Assembly: GCF_004682055.1 (NCBI RefSeq)
Contig: NZ_QUZU01000038.1
Location: 1 to 64,000, forward strand
Source of the DNA: Pseudomonas kairouanensis
GTDB taxonomy: Bacteria; Pseudomonadota; Gammaproteobacteria; Pseudomonadales; Pseudomonadaceae
Length of the DNA: 64,000 nucleotides
Direction of reading: 5' to 3'
Position numbers and translations under genes: made by a program. The notes under the pieces are model-generated. The model did not search any database and had not been told where the DNA came from. It saw only the letters and a program-made list of their open reading frames with translations. Position 1 is the first letter of the stretch. Every line of letters begins with the position of its first letter. Shown one piece after another: positions 38,125 through 45,845 of this stretch.

Positions 38125-40143
38125 TTAAAAGCTCATATCGATTTTAGTCCACAGGGTACGGCCCGGTTCCTTGATGGCCTGCGGGTCATTGGCCGGGTAG
38201 CCGAACCCGGCGTTGCCCGCCAGGTTCAAGTGCTCGGCGTAGGCTTTGCCAAACAGGTTGTCCACACCGGTGCTGACCTTGAAGTTTTTGTTGATGCGGT
38301 ACGCCGCATTCAGCGAGAACACGCCAAAGCCGCCGCTTTTGTCGAAGTCCTTGCCGACCACGTTGCCCTTGTTCTGGTCGATGCGGTTTTGTGCCGCCAC
38401 CACTCGCCACAGGGCGCCCGCACTCCAGTCGTCTTCGCTGTAGGTGAGGCCAAGACGCGCGTCCAGCGGCGGAATTTGTGGCAGGGCCTTGCCGTCGCTG
38501 CTGTTTTTGCCCCAGGCGTAGGCGAGGGTGGCGTCGGTTTTCCAGTTGCGCGTCAGCTTATATGCCGCACCCAATTCGCCGCCCATGATGCGGGCGTCGA
38601 CATTACGGGCCTGGGAAGTGGTGCCCATCATCCCCGCTTGATAGTCGAACAGGATGAAGTCCTGCACGCGGCCGATATAGCCCGAGGCCCAGGCTTCGAG
38701 GTCGTCGGCTTTGTACTGCGCGCCGAAGTCGAGTTGGGTGGTCTTCTCCGGCTTTACACCGTCGAACGCATTCACCGAACCGACTGCGCCGGTGTTCGGC
38801 GAGAACAGCTCCCAGTAGTCGGGGAAACGTTCGGAGTGGCCGAGACCGGCGTAGAGCGTGGTGTCGTCAATGTCGTGCTCATAGCGCACAAAACCGGACG
38901 GCAACGTATCGGCGCGGGTCTTGTCGGCGGTGGCGCTGGTTTGCCGCAAGTCCTTGGCTGAGGCGCGGTCCAGGCGGGCGCCGGTGATCAGCCGGTCCCG
39001 GTCGGCGGCGTACCAGGTAAGTTCGCCAAACACGCCGTAGTTGTGGAAGTTGGCGTCCTTGGTGCGCGGCAATGCCTTGTAAGTGTCGATGTCCATGCTG
39101 CTGCGCTGGCGGTGTTCATTGGTCTGGGCATCCAGGCCGCCGATCAGTTGCACATCCTCCCAGCGCCAGGTGGCCTTGACCCGCGCGCCGAGGGTGCGGC
39201 GGTCGACGTTGGAGGCCATGGGCCCGGCCATCATCCCGGTGCCCGAGGGCGTGCGCAGGCTGTAGTTGTCCATCACATGGTCGGCGTAGTTGTAGTAGAC
39301 CTGGGCCTCGACCTTGTCCAGCACCTCGCCGAGGTTGGATTTTTCAAAGCGCAGGCCCAGGCTTTCACGCAGGAACTGCGAGCCATCCATGCCGCGCCCG
39401 GCGTAGCGCGCTTCACCATCGCCACGGCCGGCGGTGAGTTCCAGCAGGGTGTCGGCGTCGGGGGTGAAACCGACGGCGACGTCGCCGTTCCACTTGTCGT
39501 AGCGCGAGGCCACGGTGTCGTTGTTGCCGTCCTTGTAGTCGTCGGCATGGGCCTGGTTGCCGATCACGCGCACATAGCCCAGCGGGCCACCGGCGGCGGC
39601 GTCGATGACCTTGTCAAAACGCCCGTTGGAACCGGCCAGCACACTGGCATTGAGGCGCGTGCCCAGCTCACCGAAGTGCTCCGGCTCACGCTCGAACAGG
39701 ATGGTGCCGGCCGATGCGCCTGGGCCCCACAGCACGGTTTGCGGGCCTTTGATCACGGTGAGTTTGTCGTAGGTTTCCGGGGAGATATATGAGGTGGGCG
39801 CGTCCATCCGGCCAGGGCAGGCGCCGAGCATCATGCTGCCGTTGGTGAGAATGTTCAGGCGCGAGCCAAACATACCGCGCAGCACTGGGTCGCCGTTGGT
39901 GCCGCCGTTGCGCACCAGGGCGAAGCCGGGGATGGTCTTGAGGTAGTCGCCGCCGTCGCTGGCGGGTACCGGTTGGCGTGGGTCCTTGGGGTTGGTGATC
40001 ACGGTCAGCGGCGAGCTGGGCGCAATCGCGGTGATCACGGTAGGGCTCAGTTCATGTTCGTCGTGCTCATCGGCATGGGCCAATGGGATCAGCAGTGCGC
40101 CGCATAGAACGGCAAAACGGGTGTCAGCAGAAAACCTGGACAT
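38125..40143 (-). CDS. TonB-dependent copper receptor (OprC/NosA type)
   Basis: The protein has 672 residues from MSRFSADTRF (GATGGA 8 nt upstream); an upstream ATG adds five residues. A signal peptide ends at AHADEHDEH. The plug shows KTIPGFALVRNGGTNGDPVL, the copper-receptor segment MLGACPGRMDAPTSYI, and VIKGPQTVLWGPGASAGTI. A beta barrel follows, ending LWTKIDMSF. OprC binds copper in the outer membrane and takes it up. Neighbours are PCu(A)C, DUF2946 and PepSY genes, forming a copper set. Confidence 0.9.
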   Translation of the reverse strand: MSRFSADTRFAVLCGALLIPLAHADEHDEHELSPTVITAIAPSSPLTVITNPKDPRQPVPASDGGDYLKTIPGFALVRNGGTNGDPVLRGMFGSRLNILTNGSMMLGACPGRMDAPTSYISPETYDKLTVIKGPQTVLWGPGASAGTILFEREPEHFGELGTRLNASVLAGSNGRFDKVIDAAAGGPLGYVRVIGNQAHADDYKDGNNDTVASRYDKWNGDVAVGFTPDADTLLELTAGRGDGEARYAGRGMDGSQFLRESLGLRFEKSNLGEVLDKVEAQVYYNYADHVMDNYSLRTPSGTGMMAGPMASNVDRRTLGARVKATWRWEDVQLIGGLDAQTNEHRQRSSMDIDTYKALPRTKDANFHNYGVFGELTWYAADRDRLITGARLDRASAKDLRQTSATADKTRADTLPSGFVRYEHDIDDTTLYAGLGHSERFPDYWELFSPNTGAVGSVNAFDGVKPEKTTQLDFGAQYKADDLEAWASGYIGRVQDFILFDYQAGMMGTTSQARNVDARIMGGELGAAYKLTRNWKTDATLAYAWGKNSSDGKALPQIPPLDARLGLTYSEDDWSAGALWRVVAAQNRIDQNKGNVVGKDFDKSGGFGVFSLNAAYRINKNFKVSTGVDNLFGKAYAEHLNLAGNAGFGYPANDPQAIKEPGRTLWTKIDMSF

Positions 40144-40236
40144 GACAAATTCCATCAATCAATCGTAAACAACACGGCCAGCAGCCTGCGGCTGTCTGTC
40201 TAAAGTCGGCCGGGGTGAAGTAACGTTGTGAAATGC

Positions 40237-40638
40237 TTACGAGGCGATGGGCGGCGCGCGGCTGCGGGCGCCGGGGAAGATGCTCTGCCGGGCATGCCCC
40301 AGGCGTGTGGCGGGGGTGAGGGCGTTGGCGGGAGGAGGGGCGTTGAGGGTGAACGTTGAAGCGCCACCGGGTAGCGCGGGGCAGCTGTAGAGCAGGTCGC
40401 AATAGCCGCACTTGGACCAGAGGGCGTGGTGTTCGTCAGGGGTTTTGTTTTGATGGGCCTCGCAGTGTTCGCCGGGCATGTCCATGGACATTGGCATCGA
40501 CATACCGGCGTGATGATCCATCGGCATCGCTTGGGAAATCAGCGGACCGATAAAGATCATCAGCATGGCGAACAGGCTGATCCAACTGCCGCGCATCAAG
40601 CGGGAGCGGGGGGACAGCCTGGCGCGAGGGGCGCCCAT
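40237..40638 (-). CDS. DUF2946 family protein
   Basis: A 133-residue protein with one hydrophobic segment (about 18-36) and a Met/His-rich stretch, MPMDHHAGMSMPMSMDMPG, then CEAH and a CGYCDLLYSC cysteine cluster. These fit the DUF2946 family, which is common in copper loci of proteobacteria. The metal-ligand-rich sequence suggests periplasmic copper handling; the function is not established. It lies between the PCu(A)C chaperone and the copper receptor. Confidence 0.85.
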   Translation of the reverse strand: MGAPRARLSPRSRLMRGSWISLFAMLMIFIGPLISQAMPMDHHAGMSMPMSMDMPGEHCEAHQNKTPDEHHALWSKCGYCDLLYSCPALPGGASTFTLNAPPPANALTPATRLGHARQSIFPGARSRAPPIAS

Positions 40639-40649
40639 CGAGTGTCAGC

Positions 40650-41132
40650 CTATTGAGGGTGCTTGTGCGCGTGGCTGGCCATGGGCGGCACCTTCTGCAC
40701 CGACACCTCTACCTCGACCTTGCCGGCCTTTTCGAAGGTGAGGGTCAGCGGGAACTGCTTGCCGTCGGCCAACAGGCTGCGGTCTTTGAGGCCTACCAGC
40801 ATGACGTGATAGGCCATGGGCGCGAAGGTCAGGTCACCCTTGGCCGGCACGGTAACGCTTGGCACTTGCTGCATCTTCATCAAGTCGCCCTGCATGACGT
40901 GCTCGTGCAGCTCGGCCTTGTCTGCCACGGGCGTCTCGACGCTGAGCAGGCGGTCTGGCGTTTCACCGGTGTTGTGAATCACAAAGTACGCCGCGACGGT
41001 CGGCGCATTTGGCGGCAACTCCTGGGACCAGGGGTCGCTGACCAGCAGGTCGCCGGCCTTGTAGTCATCGGCATTGGCAGCACTGAACACCGGCAGCAAC
41101 AACGCGGCCAGAAGCAGGGAAGATTTGAGCAT
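40650..41132 (-). CDS. Periplasmic copper chaperone PCu(A)C
   Basis: A 160-residue protein with a signal peptide ending near ANADDYK (about residue 21). The DUF461/PCu(A)C copper site is complete: HEHVMQGDLMKMQQV and, about 20 residues later, YHVMLVGLK, giving the H...M...HxM ligand set. It carries Cu(I) in the periplasm, often to cytochrome oxidase. The C-terminus ends with HAHKHPQ. It is flanked by two DUF2946 genes. Confidence 0.92.
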   Translation of the reverse strand: MLKSSLLLAALLLPVFSAANADDYKAGDLLVSDPWSQELPPNAPTVAAYFVIHNTGETPDRLLSVETPVADKAELHEHVMQGDLMKMQQVPSVTVPAKGDLTFAPMAYHVMLVGLKDRSLLADGKQFPLTLTFEKAGKVEVEVSVQKVPPMASHAHKHPQ

Positions 41133-41177
41133 GGCAGTTCTCCAAAACGGTTTAAACGCAGTTCGCTTGCGAATAAA

Positions 41178-41582
41178 TCAGGCCGTTGGAGAGGCGCGGG
41201 GGTTGAGGCTCGGCCATTGCTGGCGCGGGGCAGGGTTTTGCAGCCGGGGGGGCGGCAAGCTTTGTGAAGTGCTGAATTGTGCGACATATAACTGCGGCAC
41301 ATGCCCCGGCAACGCCACCAACGGCGCCGAACCTGAGCAACACCAGCAATGCTGCATGGCCGAATGATCGTCCTGCTGCGGTGTCGGGATTTCCAGCTTG
41401 CCCAGAGCAATGGTCTTGAGACTGGCGCCGTTGGAGGAGCAGAAACCGCCCCACATCAGTTGCTTGACCGGGTCATCCGACTGCTGCATTGCACCGGCCA
41501 TCGGCATGGCAAAGGTGTTGAACAGCACTGCAAAGCAGGCGATCCAGACGATTGCAAAGCGTTGACGGGCCATGGCGGACAA
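41178..41582 (-). CDS. DUF2946 family protein, second copy
   Basis: A 134-residue protein; MARQRF three residues downstream is an alternative start. One hydrophobic N-terminal segment (about 9-28) is followed by GGFCSSNGASLKTIALG and the cysteine motif HCWCCSGSAPL, with Pro-rich C-terminal residues. This is the DUF2946 pattern; copper handling is inferred from context. It is the first gene of the minus-strand copper group. Confidence 0.82.
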   Translation of the reverse strand: MSAMARQRFAIVWIACFAVLFNTFAMPMAGAMQQSDDPVKQLMWGGFCSSNGASLKTIALGKLEIPTPQQDDHSAMQHCWCCSGSAPLVALPGHVPQLYVAQFSTSQSLPPPRLQNPAPRQQWPSLNPRASPTA

Positions 41583-41665
41583 TCCGTAGGGTTAAACGAT
41601 CAGGCGGGTATTTAGCCTGATCGTAGGGGATAAGTAAAAAGGGGTGATGTGGTTTGGTGTCGCAG

Positions 41666-41956
41666 TCAGACCACCGTGGCGTGAAGTTTGAGGCCCAGCG
41701 CTTTCATGACTTTCATGATAGTCGCAAACTCGGGGTTGCCAGTGGTGGATAGGGCTTTGTACAGGCTTTCTCGTCCGAGGCCGGCGTCGCGGGCTACTTG
41801 GGTCATGCCTTGGGCGCGGGCGATGTCGTTCAAGGCGGTGCGAATCAACAGTCCGTCACCTGCATCGTCTTCGAAACAGGTCTCTAAATACGCGGCCATT
41901 TCCAGTGGGGTTTTCAAGTATTTTGCCGCGTCGAAGCGGGTAAAGGATTCGCTCAT
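41666..41956 (-). CDS. Antidote of a RelE/HigB-like toxin-antitoxin pair
   Basis: A 96-residue protein. A helical N-terminus (RFDAAKYLKTPLEMAAYLE) is followed by a Cro/CI-type helix-turn-helix: ALNDIARAQGMTQVARDAGL, then GRESLYKALSTTGNPEFATIMKVMKALG. This is the pattern of the 'probable addiction module antidote' family. It follows the toxin gene by 3 bp, the toxin-first order of the HigBA group. Antidotes of this kind bind the toxin and repress their own promoter. Confidence 0.88.
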   Translation of the reverse strand: MSESFTRFDAAKYLKTPLEMAAYLETCFEDDAGDGLLIRTALNDIARAQGMTQVARDAGLGRESLYKALSTTGNPEFATIMKVMKALGLKLHATVV

Positions 41957-41959
41957 GAG

Positions 41960-42262
41960 TCAGTCCTCATTTCCAAGATTTAATGCCAGTTGTTTTGCAA
42001 GCTTGATGTCCCGATCTTGTGTTGATTTGTCACCACCAATCAGCAGGAGGTAAACCACCGCGTGTCGACGAGTGAAGTAAACGCGATACCCCGGACCATA
42101 GTGGATCCGCATTTCGGACACGCCGTTACCTACGGGTTCGCAGTCACCGAAGTTACCTGCTTCTGCCATGCGTATTCTCTTGATAACACGCACTTTTGCG
42201 AATGGATCTCGAACGGCGTCCAGCCATTTGACAAATTCAACGGATTCATCGAATTGAATCAT
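41960..42262 (-). CDS. RelE/ParE superfamily toxin (HigB/Gp49-like addiction killer)
   Basis: The protein has 100 residues from MIQFDESVEFVKW; 17 further in-frame residues upstream are unlikely to be used. The fold is indicated by RDPFAKVRVIKRIRMAEAGN, GVSEMRIHYGPGYRVYF and VVYLLLIGGDKSTQDRDI, typical of the killer-protein family of type II systems. Such toxins cleave mRNA at the ribosome. The arginines in RIHYGPGYRVYF are in the usual place, so it may be active. Confidence 0.88.
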   Translation of the reverse strand: MIQFDESVEFVKWLDAVRDPFAKVRVIKRIRMAEAGNFGDCEPVGNGVSEMRIHYGPGYRVYFTRRHAVVYLLLIGGDKSTQDRDIKLAKQLALNLGNED

Positions 42263-42618
42263 CTCGAATCGTATTCCTTGGGATACATCTTGGCAAGATA
42301 CGATGCGCTGCAAAAGCAGGCATCCCCACTGCGGCTGGTTGACTCAAAACCGCGAGCGGGGAGGTTAGGGCGGGGGCTTTTGGCTGAGCTAGCCAGCCTG
42401 TTCGGAAGGGTTTGTAGGATGATTCGGCTTTTCGAGGCGAGGCCAAGTGGATGGCGGTTAGACTGGTTAATTGGATAAACAGAAATTTCCGACAAGTCTT
42501 TGAGGTTGTCCCTAGGACACTCGATCTCTAGTCTCCGTGCACCGCTACAAACGCAGTGGTCGGGCGTCGCGGCCCGCAAGCATTAAGGCGCCTCTACTTT
42601 TTCTCACGGAGCGTCACC
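42263..42618. other. Intergenic region before the DUF3077-like gene
   Basis: These 356 bases separate the leftward toxin gene from the rightward small gene. The toxin promoter must lie in the left part. The right part (about 42500-42600) has short self-complementary stretches such as gggcgtcgcggcccg and may form a structured leader. CGGAG lies about 8 nt before the ATG at 42619. I see no RNA family I can name. Confidence 0.45.
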
Positions 42619-42855
42619 ATGAGTGAATCAACCCTTAACTCTAAAGCCCCCATCCGGCTATTCACCGTAACCGACGGCATCAGCACCGAAGACTTGCTAA
42701 TCAACCTCAGCGAAACCCTCGCCTCGGCCAATGCATTGAGCTGTGATCTTGCGTTTAACCTGGAAAGTTCGAAACGAGAGGAATTGCTAGGCGTTGCGCA
42801 GTTGATTGAGCTGGCGCAGTTGCTGGCTGATCGTGTGTACAAAGCCGCAGGGTAG
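42619..42855 (+). CDS. DUF3077/DUF6124-like small protein
   Basis: A 78-residue protein from ATG 42619. The pattern LFTVTDGISTEDLLINLSETLASA..., with ELLGVAQLIELAQLLADRVYKA at the end, is that of small Pseudomonas proteins labelled DUF3077 or DUF6124. It is helical and has no signal peptide. These genes are numerous in Pseudomonas genomes and their function is unknown. Confidence 0.7.
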   Translation: MSESTLNSKAPIRLFTVTDGISTEDLLINLSETLASANALSCDLAFNLESSKREELLGVAQLIELAQLLADRVYKAAG

Positions 42856-42889
42856 TCGACGATGGCAGCGGGTTAACAGTCTGATGGCC

Positions 42890-42921
42890 GATCGTTCCTA
42901 CGCCGATGTGTGGGAACGATC
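42890..42921. repeat. Small inverted repeat between convergent genes
   Basis: Arms gatcgttcc (42890-42898) and ggaacgatc (42913-42921) pair perfectly around 14 bases. It resembles the short gatcgttcccacgc-type palindromes common in Pseudomonas. It sits between two convergent stops and may act as a bidirectional terminator. Confidence 0.6.
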
Positions 42922-42933
42922 ATGCGACAGGTT

Positions 42934-43422
42934 TCATACGTCCCAGCTTGCTTCCCGAATATGATTGAAGTTGACGACATCTACGCCATGCTGGTGAGCA
43001 AACCCTGCAACTCTTAGGTCATCCGTCAAAACCAGATAGTTATCTTTTGCCGTACAGATAATACCTACGTCGGTAAGGCCGTAGGGTGATAATTCATAAT
43101 CACGACTTATACCTTGGGCTGGGCAATGAATCTCAATTATCGTTGATAGTGATTGTTTTAATGTTTCATAGAAGTCGTGCAGTTTTCTCCCGTAAAGCCC
43201 GTTTGTCAGGTTGCTGACTTCTGCGAGGATATGAGGCGTGGAAATAAGTTTTTCAAATTGATCAATGATGTTGAGCAGAAGTCTGTAATCTTCATTGCTG
43301 TAGACTCTTGTTCTTTTGAACTCCATGATGCTGGATGTGCCGCCTATCAATGCCAGAAGCAGCAGATTGGTGTCGACTATGATTCCTTTTTTGCGATATT
43401 GCTTTATATAGGCATCCATCAT
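42934..43422 (-). CDS. PIN-domain-like protein (putative ribonuclease)
   Basis: A 162-residue protein. The PIN acidic set can be placed: D17 in IIVDTNLLLLAL, E68 in HILAEVSN, D118 in GLTDVGII and D134/D135 in YLVLTDDL, followed by the C-terminal strand GVDVVNF. PIN domains are usually metal-dependent RNases, including many toxins. The ATG overlaps the stop of the small upstream gene (ATGA), so the two are translated together. The base composition is visibly AT-richer than that of the flanking cob and copper genes. It is not clearly a VapC, which is usually shorter. Confidence 0.75.
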   Translation of the reverse strand: MMDAYIKQYRKKGIIVDTNLLLLALIGGTSSIMEFKRTRVYSNEDYRLLLNIIDQFEKLISTPHILAEVSNLTNGLYGRKLHDFYETLKQSLSTIIEIHCPAQGISRDYELSPYGLTDVGIICTAKDNYLVLTDDLRVAGFAHQHGVDVVNFNHIREASWDV

Positions 43423-43697
43423 ACTTCGCGGATCTTCATGGCGCGGAACTCACCAGTCTCCGAGTCGATAATGAATGTTTTATACTTTCTTGAATGTATT
43501 TGCCCTGCCAAAACCGCGCCCAGGCGTTCATATTTATAAGCGGTGGGGTCGTTGAATCCAAGTGTTATTGCCCACGTTTTTTTGTCTGGGCTTAATTCAA
43601 CTTCTTCAAGCATCAGATCTTGTAGCGTGGTCTCTTGCCCGAGAAAATCGTTTGCCGCTGTCTTGGCAACTTTCACCGCTTCTTTGACTTCTATCAT
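43419..43697 (-). CDS. Small protein paired with the PIN gene, PepSY-like fold possible
   Basis: The protein has 92 residues from MIEVKEAVKVAK; AGGAG lies 6-7 nt before this ATG, and an upstream ATG at 43769 is not favoured. After a helix (VKEAVKVAKTAANDFLG), strands such as WAITLGFND and KYKTFIIDSETGEFRAMKIREV follow; the W.ITLGF and F.ID..TGEF spacing recalls PepSY-type domains. I do not recognise a named family. Its stop overlaps the PIN start, so it could be the antitoxin or a sensor partner; this is inference. Confidence 0.7.
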   Translation of the reverse strand: MIEVKEAVKVAKTAANDFLGQETTLQDLMLEEVELSPDKKTWAITLGFNDPTAYKYERLGAVLAGQIHSRKYKTFIIDSETGEFRAMKIREV

Positions 43698-43822
43698 GTC
43701 GGCTCCTGAGCAGCGTTGAGTTGGGTTTGAAGTATTGCTGGAGTGTAGCACTTCATGTTGTGGATTCATTGCCGCCTCTTTATTAACAATTAGAGTTGAT
43801 AGAGCTGGCGGATGATCCTGAT

Positions 43823-44548
43823 CTATCGAGTGAAATCTGCCAATGCATCGATTGTTTCTGCGAGCGACAAAAGCTCTCGATCCACCGCCGCCAACCCCGG
43901 CCGCTTCAACACCAACACCGGCACCTCACGTTCGCGCGCCACTTCCAGCTTCGGCTCCGTCGCGGTGCTGCCACTGTTCTTGCTGATCAGCACATCAATG
44001 CCACGGCGCTCGAATAGCGCACGCTCATCCTCGATCAAAAACGGCCCCCGTGCGCCAATCACTTCGCACCGCTTATTGCCCGGATACACATCCAATGCGC
44101 GCAGTGTCCAGAATTGCTCCGACGGGATTTCATCCAAGTGCTGCAACGGCTCACGCCCCAACGTGAACAACGGGCGCTTGAACGGTTTGAGCGCTTCTAT
44201 CAACTCAGCCCAATCGCTGACTTCGCGCCAGTCATCCCCGACCTGCGGCTGCCACGCCGGTCGGCGCAGCGCCCAACAAGGCACGCCGCTCAACCGTGCA
44301 GCCTCGGCCGCGTTGCGACTGATCTGCGCCGCGTACGGGTGGGTCGCGTCGAGAATCAGGCTGATCCCCTCATCCCGAACAAACTGCGCCAGGCCCTCAG
44401 CCCCACCGTAACCACCGACCCGCACTTGGCAGATCAGGTCAGTCGGCACCCGTCCAACCCCGGCCAGGCTGTAGATATGTTCCGGGCCCAGGGTGCGGGC
44501 GATGGCCAGTGCTTCGGTCACGCCACCCAGCAGCAGGATGCGTTTCAT
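43823..44548 (-). CDS. cobK: Precorrin-6A reductase (CobK/CbiJ)
   Basis: The protein has 241 residues from MKRILLLGGVTEA; the open frame extends far into cobL and is not used. The N-terminus holds a dinucleotide-binding GGVTEALAIA motif; LDATHPYAAQISRNA and VLISKNSGSTATEPKLEVARE are CobK/CbiJ family motifs. It reduces precorrin-6A with NADPH in corrin synthesis. Its ATG overlaps the cobL stop. In many pseudomonads cbiD follows; here an accessory patch follows instead. Confidence 0.92.
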   Translation of the reverse strand: MKRILLLGGVTEALAIARTLGPEHIYSLAGVGRVPTDLICQVRVGGYGGAEGLAQFVRDEGISLILDATHPYAAQISRNAAEAARLSGVPCWALRRPAWQPQVGDDWREVSDWAELIEALKPFKRPLFTLGREPLQHLDEIPSEQFWTLRALDVYPGNKRCEVIGARGPFLIEDERALFERRGIDVLISKNSGSTATEPKLEVAREREVPVLVLKRPGLAAVDRELLSLAETIDALADFTR

Positions 44549-45750
44549 AGCGGCTTGACCACTTCCAGTAAGGTGATCGGCAACGCTTGCCGCCAGGTAT
44601 CGAACGCCCCCAACGCTTGCGCCTGGGCAACGTGGATGCGGGTCAGTTCGCCGCCATGCTGGGCGCGCCAGTTCATCAAGGTCATTTCGCTTTGCAGGGT
44701 CACAGCGTTGGCGACCAATCGGCCGCCCGGCCGCAGGTGTTGCCAACAGGTCTCGAGCACGCCGTCGCGGGTGACGCCACCGCCAATGAAGATGGCGTCC
44801 GGGGCTTCCAGGCCTTGCAGGGCAGCCGGGGCTTTGCCGCGGATCAGTTGCAGACCGGGCACGCCGAGGACGTCGCGGTTGTGTTCGATCAGGCCTTGGC
44901 GGCCTTCGTCGGCTTCAATCGCCAGGGCGCGGCAGCTGGGGTGGGTGCGCATCCATTCGATGCCGATGGAGCCGCTGCCCGCGCCCACGTCCCACAGCAG
45001 TTCGCCGGGCATGGGGGCGAGGCGGGCCAGGGTCATGGCGCGTACATCGCGTTTGGTCAGTTGGCCGTCGTGTTTGAAGGCCGAGTCGGGCAGGCCGCCA
45101 ACACGGGAAAACCGTGGAGTATTCGCATCCGCCAGGCAGTCGATGGCGAGCAGGTTCAAATCGGCCACCGAGGCGTGTTCCCAGCACTGGGCTAGCCCGT
45201 CGATACGCTTTTCTTCCGCGCCGCCCAGGTGTTCAAACACACTCAAGCGGCTTGGCCCAAACCCGCATTCAGCCAACATCGCCGCAATCAAGGCCGGACT
45301 GCGCCCGTCGTTGCTCAACACCAACAGCCGTACGCCACTGGCCAGATGCGCATTCAGCGCCGCCAATGGCCGGGCGACTACAGACAGTGTCACCACCTCC
45401 TGCAACGGCCAGCCCAACCGCGCCGCTGCCAGCGACACCGACGAAGGCGCCGGCAATATCAACAGCTCATCCGCCCCCACCTGCCGCGCCAAACTGGCGC
45501 CCACGCCATAAAACATCGGATCACCGCTGGCCAGCACACACACAGGCTCACCACGCCGCGCCAACACCGGTTCCAGCGAAAACGGGCTGGGCCACAACGC
45601 CCGCTCGCCACGAATACACACCGGCAACAGGTCCAACTGGCGCTGAGCACCTATAATGCGCGTGGCGCGCAACAAGGCATGCCGGGCATTTTTGCCCAGC
45701 CCCTTGAAGCCGTCTTCACCGATGCCTACAACCGTCAGCCAGGGCGACAT
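44545..45750 (-). CDS. cobL: Precorrin-6Y C5,15-methyltransferase (decarboxylating), CbiET type
   Basis: A 401-residue two-domain enzyme. The N-terminal half (about 1-200) is a tetrapyrrole methylase (TVVGIGEDGFKGLG; VLASGDPMFYGVG). The C-terminal half (about 215-401) is the CbiT-type methyltransferase with LLWDVGAGSGSIGIEWMR as the SAM site. It methylates C5 and C15 of precorrin-6B and removes the acetate carboxyl. It is divergent from cobG. Confidence 0.95.
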   Translation of the reverse strand: MSPWLTVVGIGEDGFKGLGKNARHALLRATRIIGAQRQLDLLPVCIRGERALWPSPFSLEPVLARRGEPVCVLASGDPMFYGVGASLARQVGADELLILPAPSSVSLAAARLGWPLQEVVTLSVVARPLAALNAHLASGVRLLVLSNDGRSPALIAAMLAECGFGPSRLSVFEHLGGAEEKRIDGLAQCWEHASVADLNLLAIDCLADANTPRFSRVGGLPDSAFKHDGQLTKRDVRAMTLARLAPMPGELLWDVGAGSGSIGIEWMRTHPSCRALAIEADEGRQGLIEHNRDVLGVPGLQLIRGKAPAALQGLEAPDAIFIGGGVTRDGVLETCWQHLRPGGRLVANAVTLQSEMTLMNWRAQHGGELTRIHVAQAQALGAFDTWRQALPITLLEVVKPL

Positions 45751-45845
45751 AAAGATTCCTTGAACGACATCCGACGGGCAGGCTTTTCATGCCGCCGGAC
45801 AAAGCAGGCATAATACCGCGCCTTTACCCGTCAACCGGTAGCCCT
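45751..45845. other. Divergent promoter region between cobL and cobG
   Basis: Ninety-five bases separate the two divergent cob operons. A cataat hexamer at about 45810 could be a -10 box for cobG. The interval is too short for a cobalamin riboswitch and lacks a recognisable B12 box. Confidence 0.4.

Noticed and set aside
45751..45845. Cobalamin riboswitch before cobG
   Set aside because: The gap is only 95 bases, too short for the fold, and no B12 box was found.
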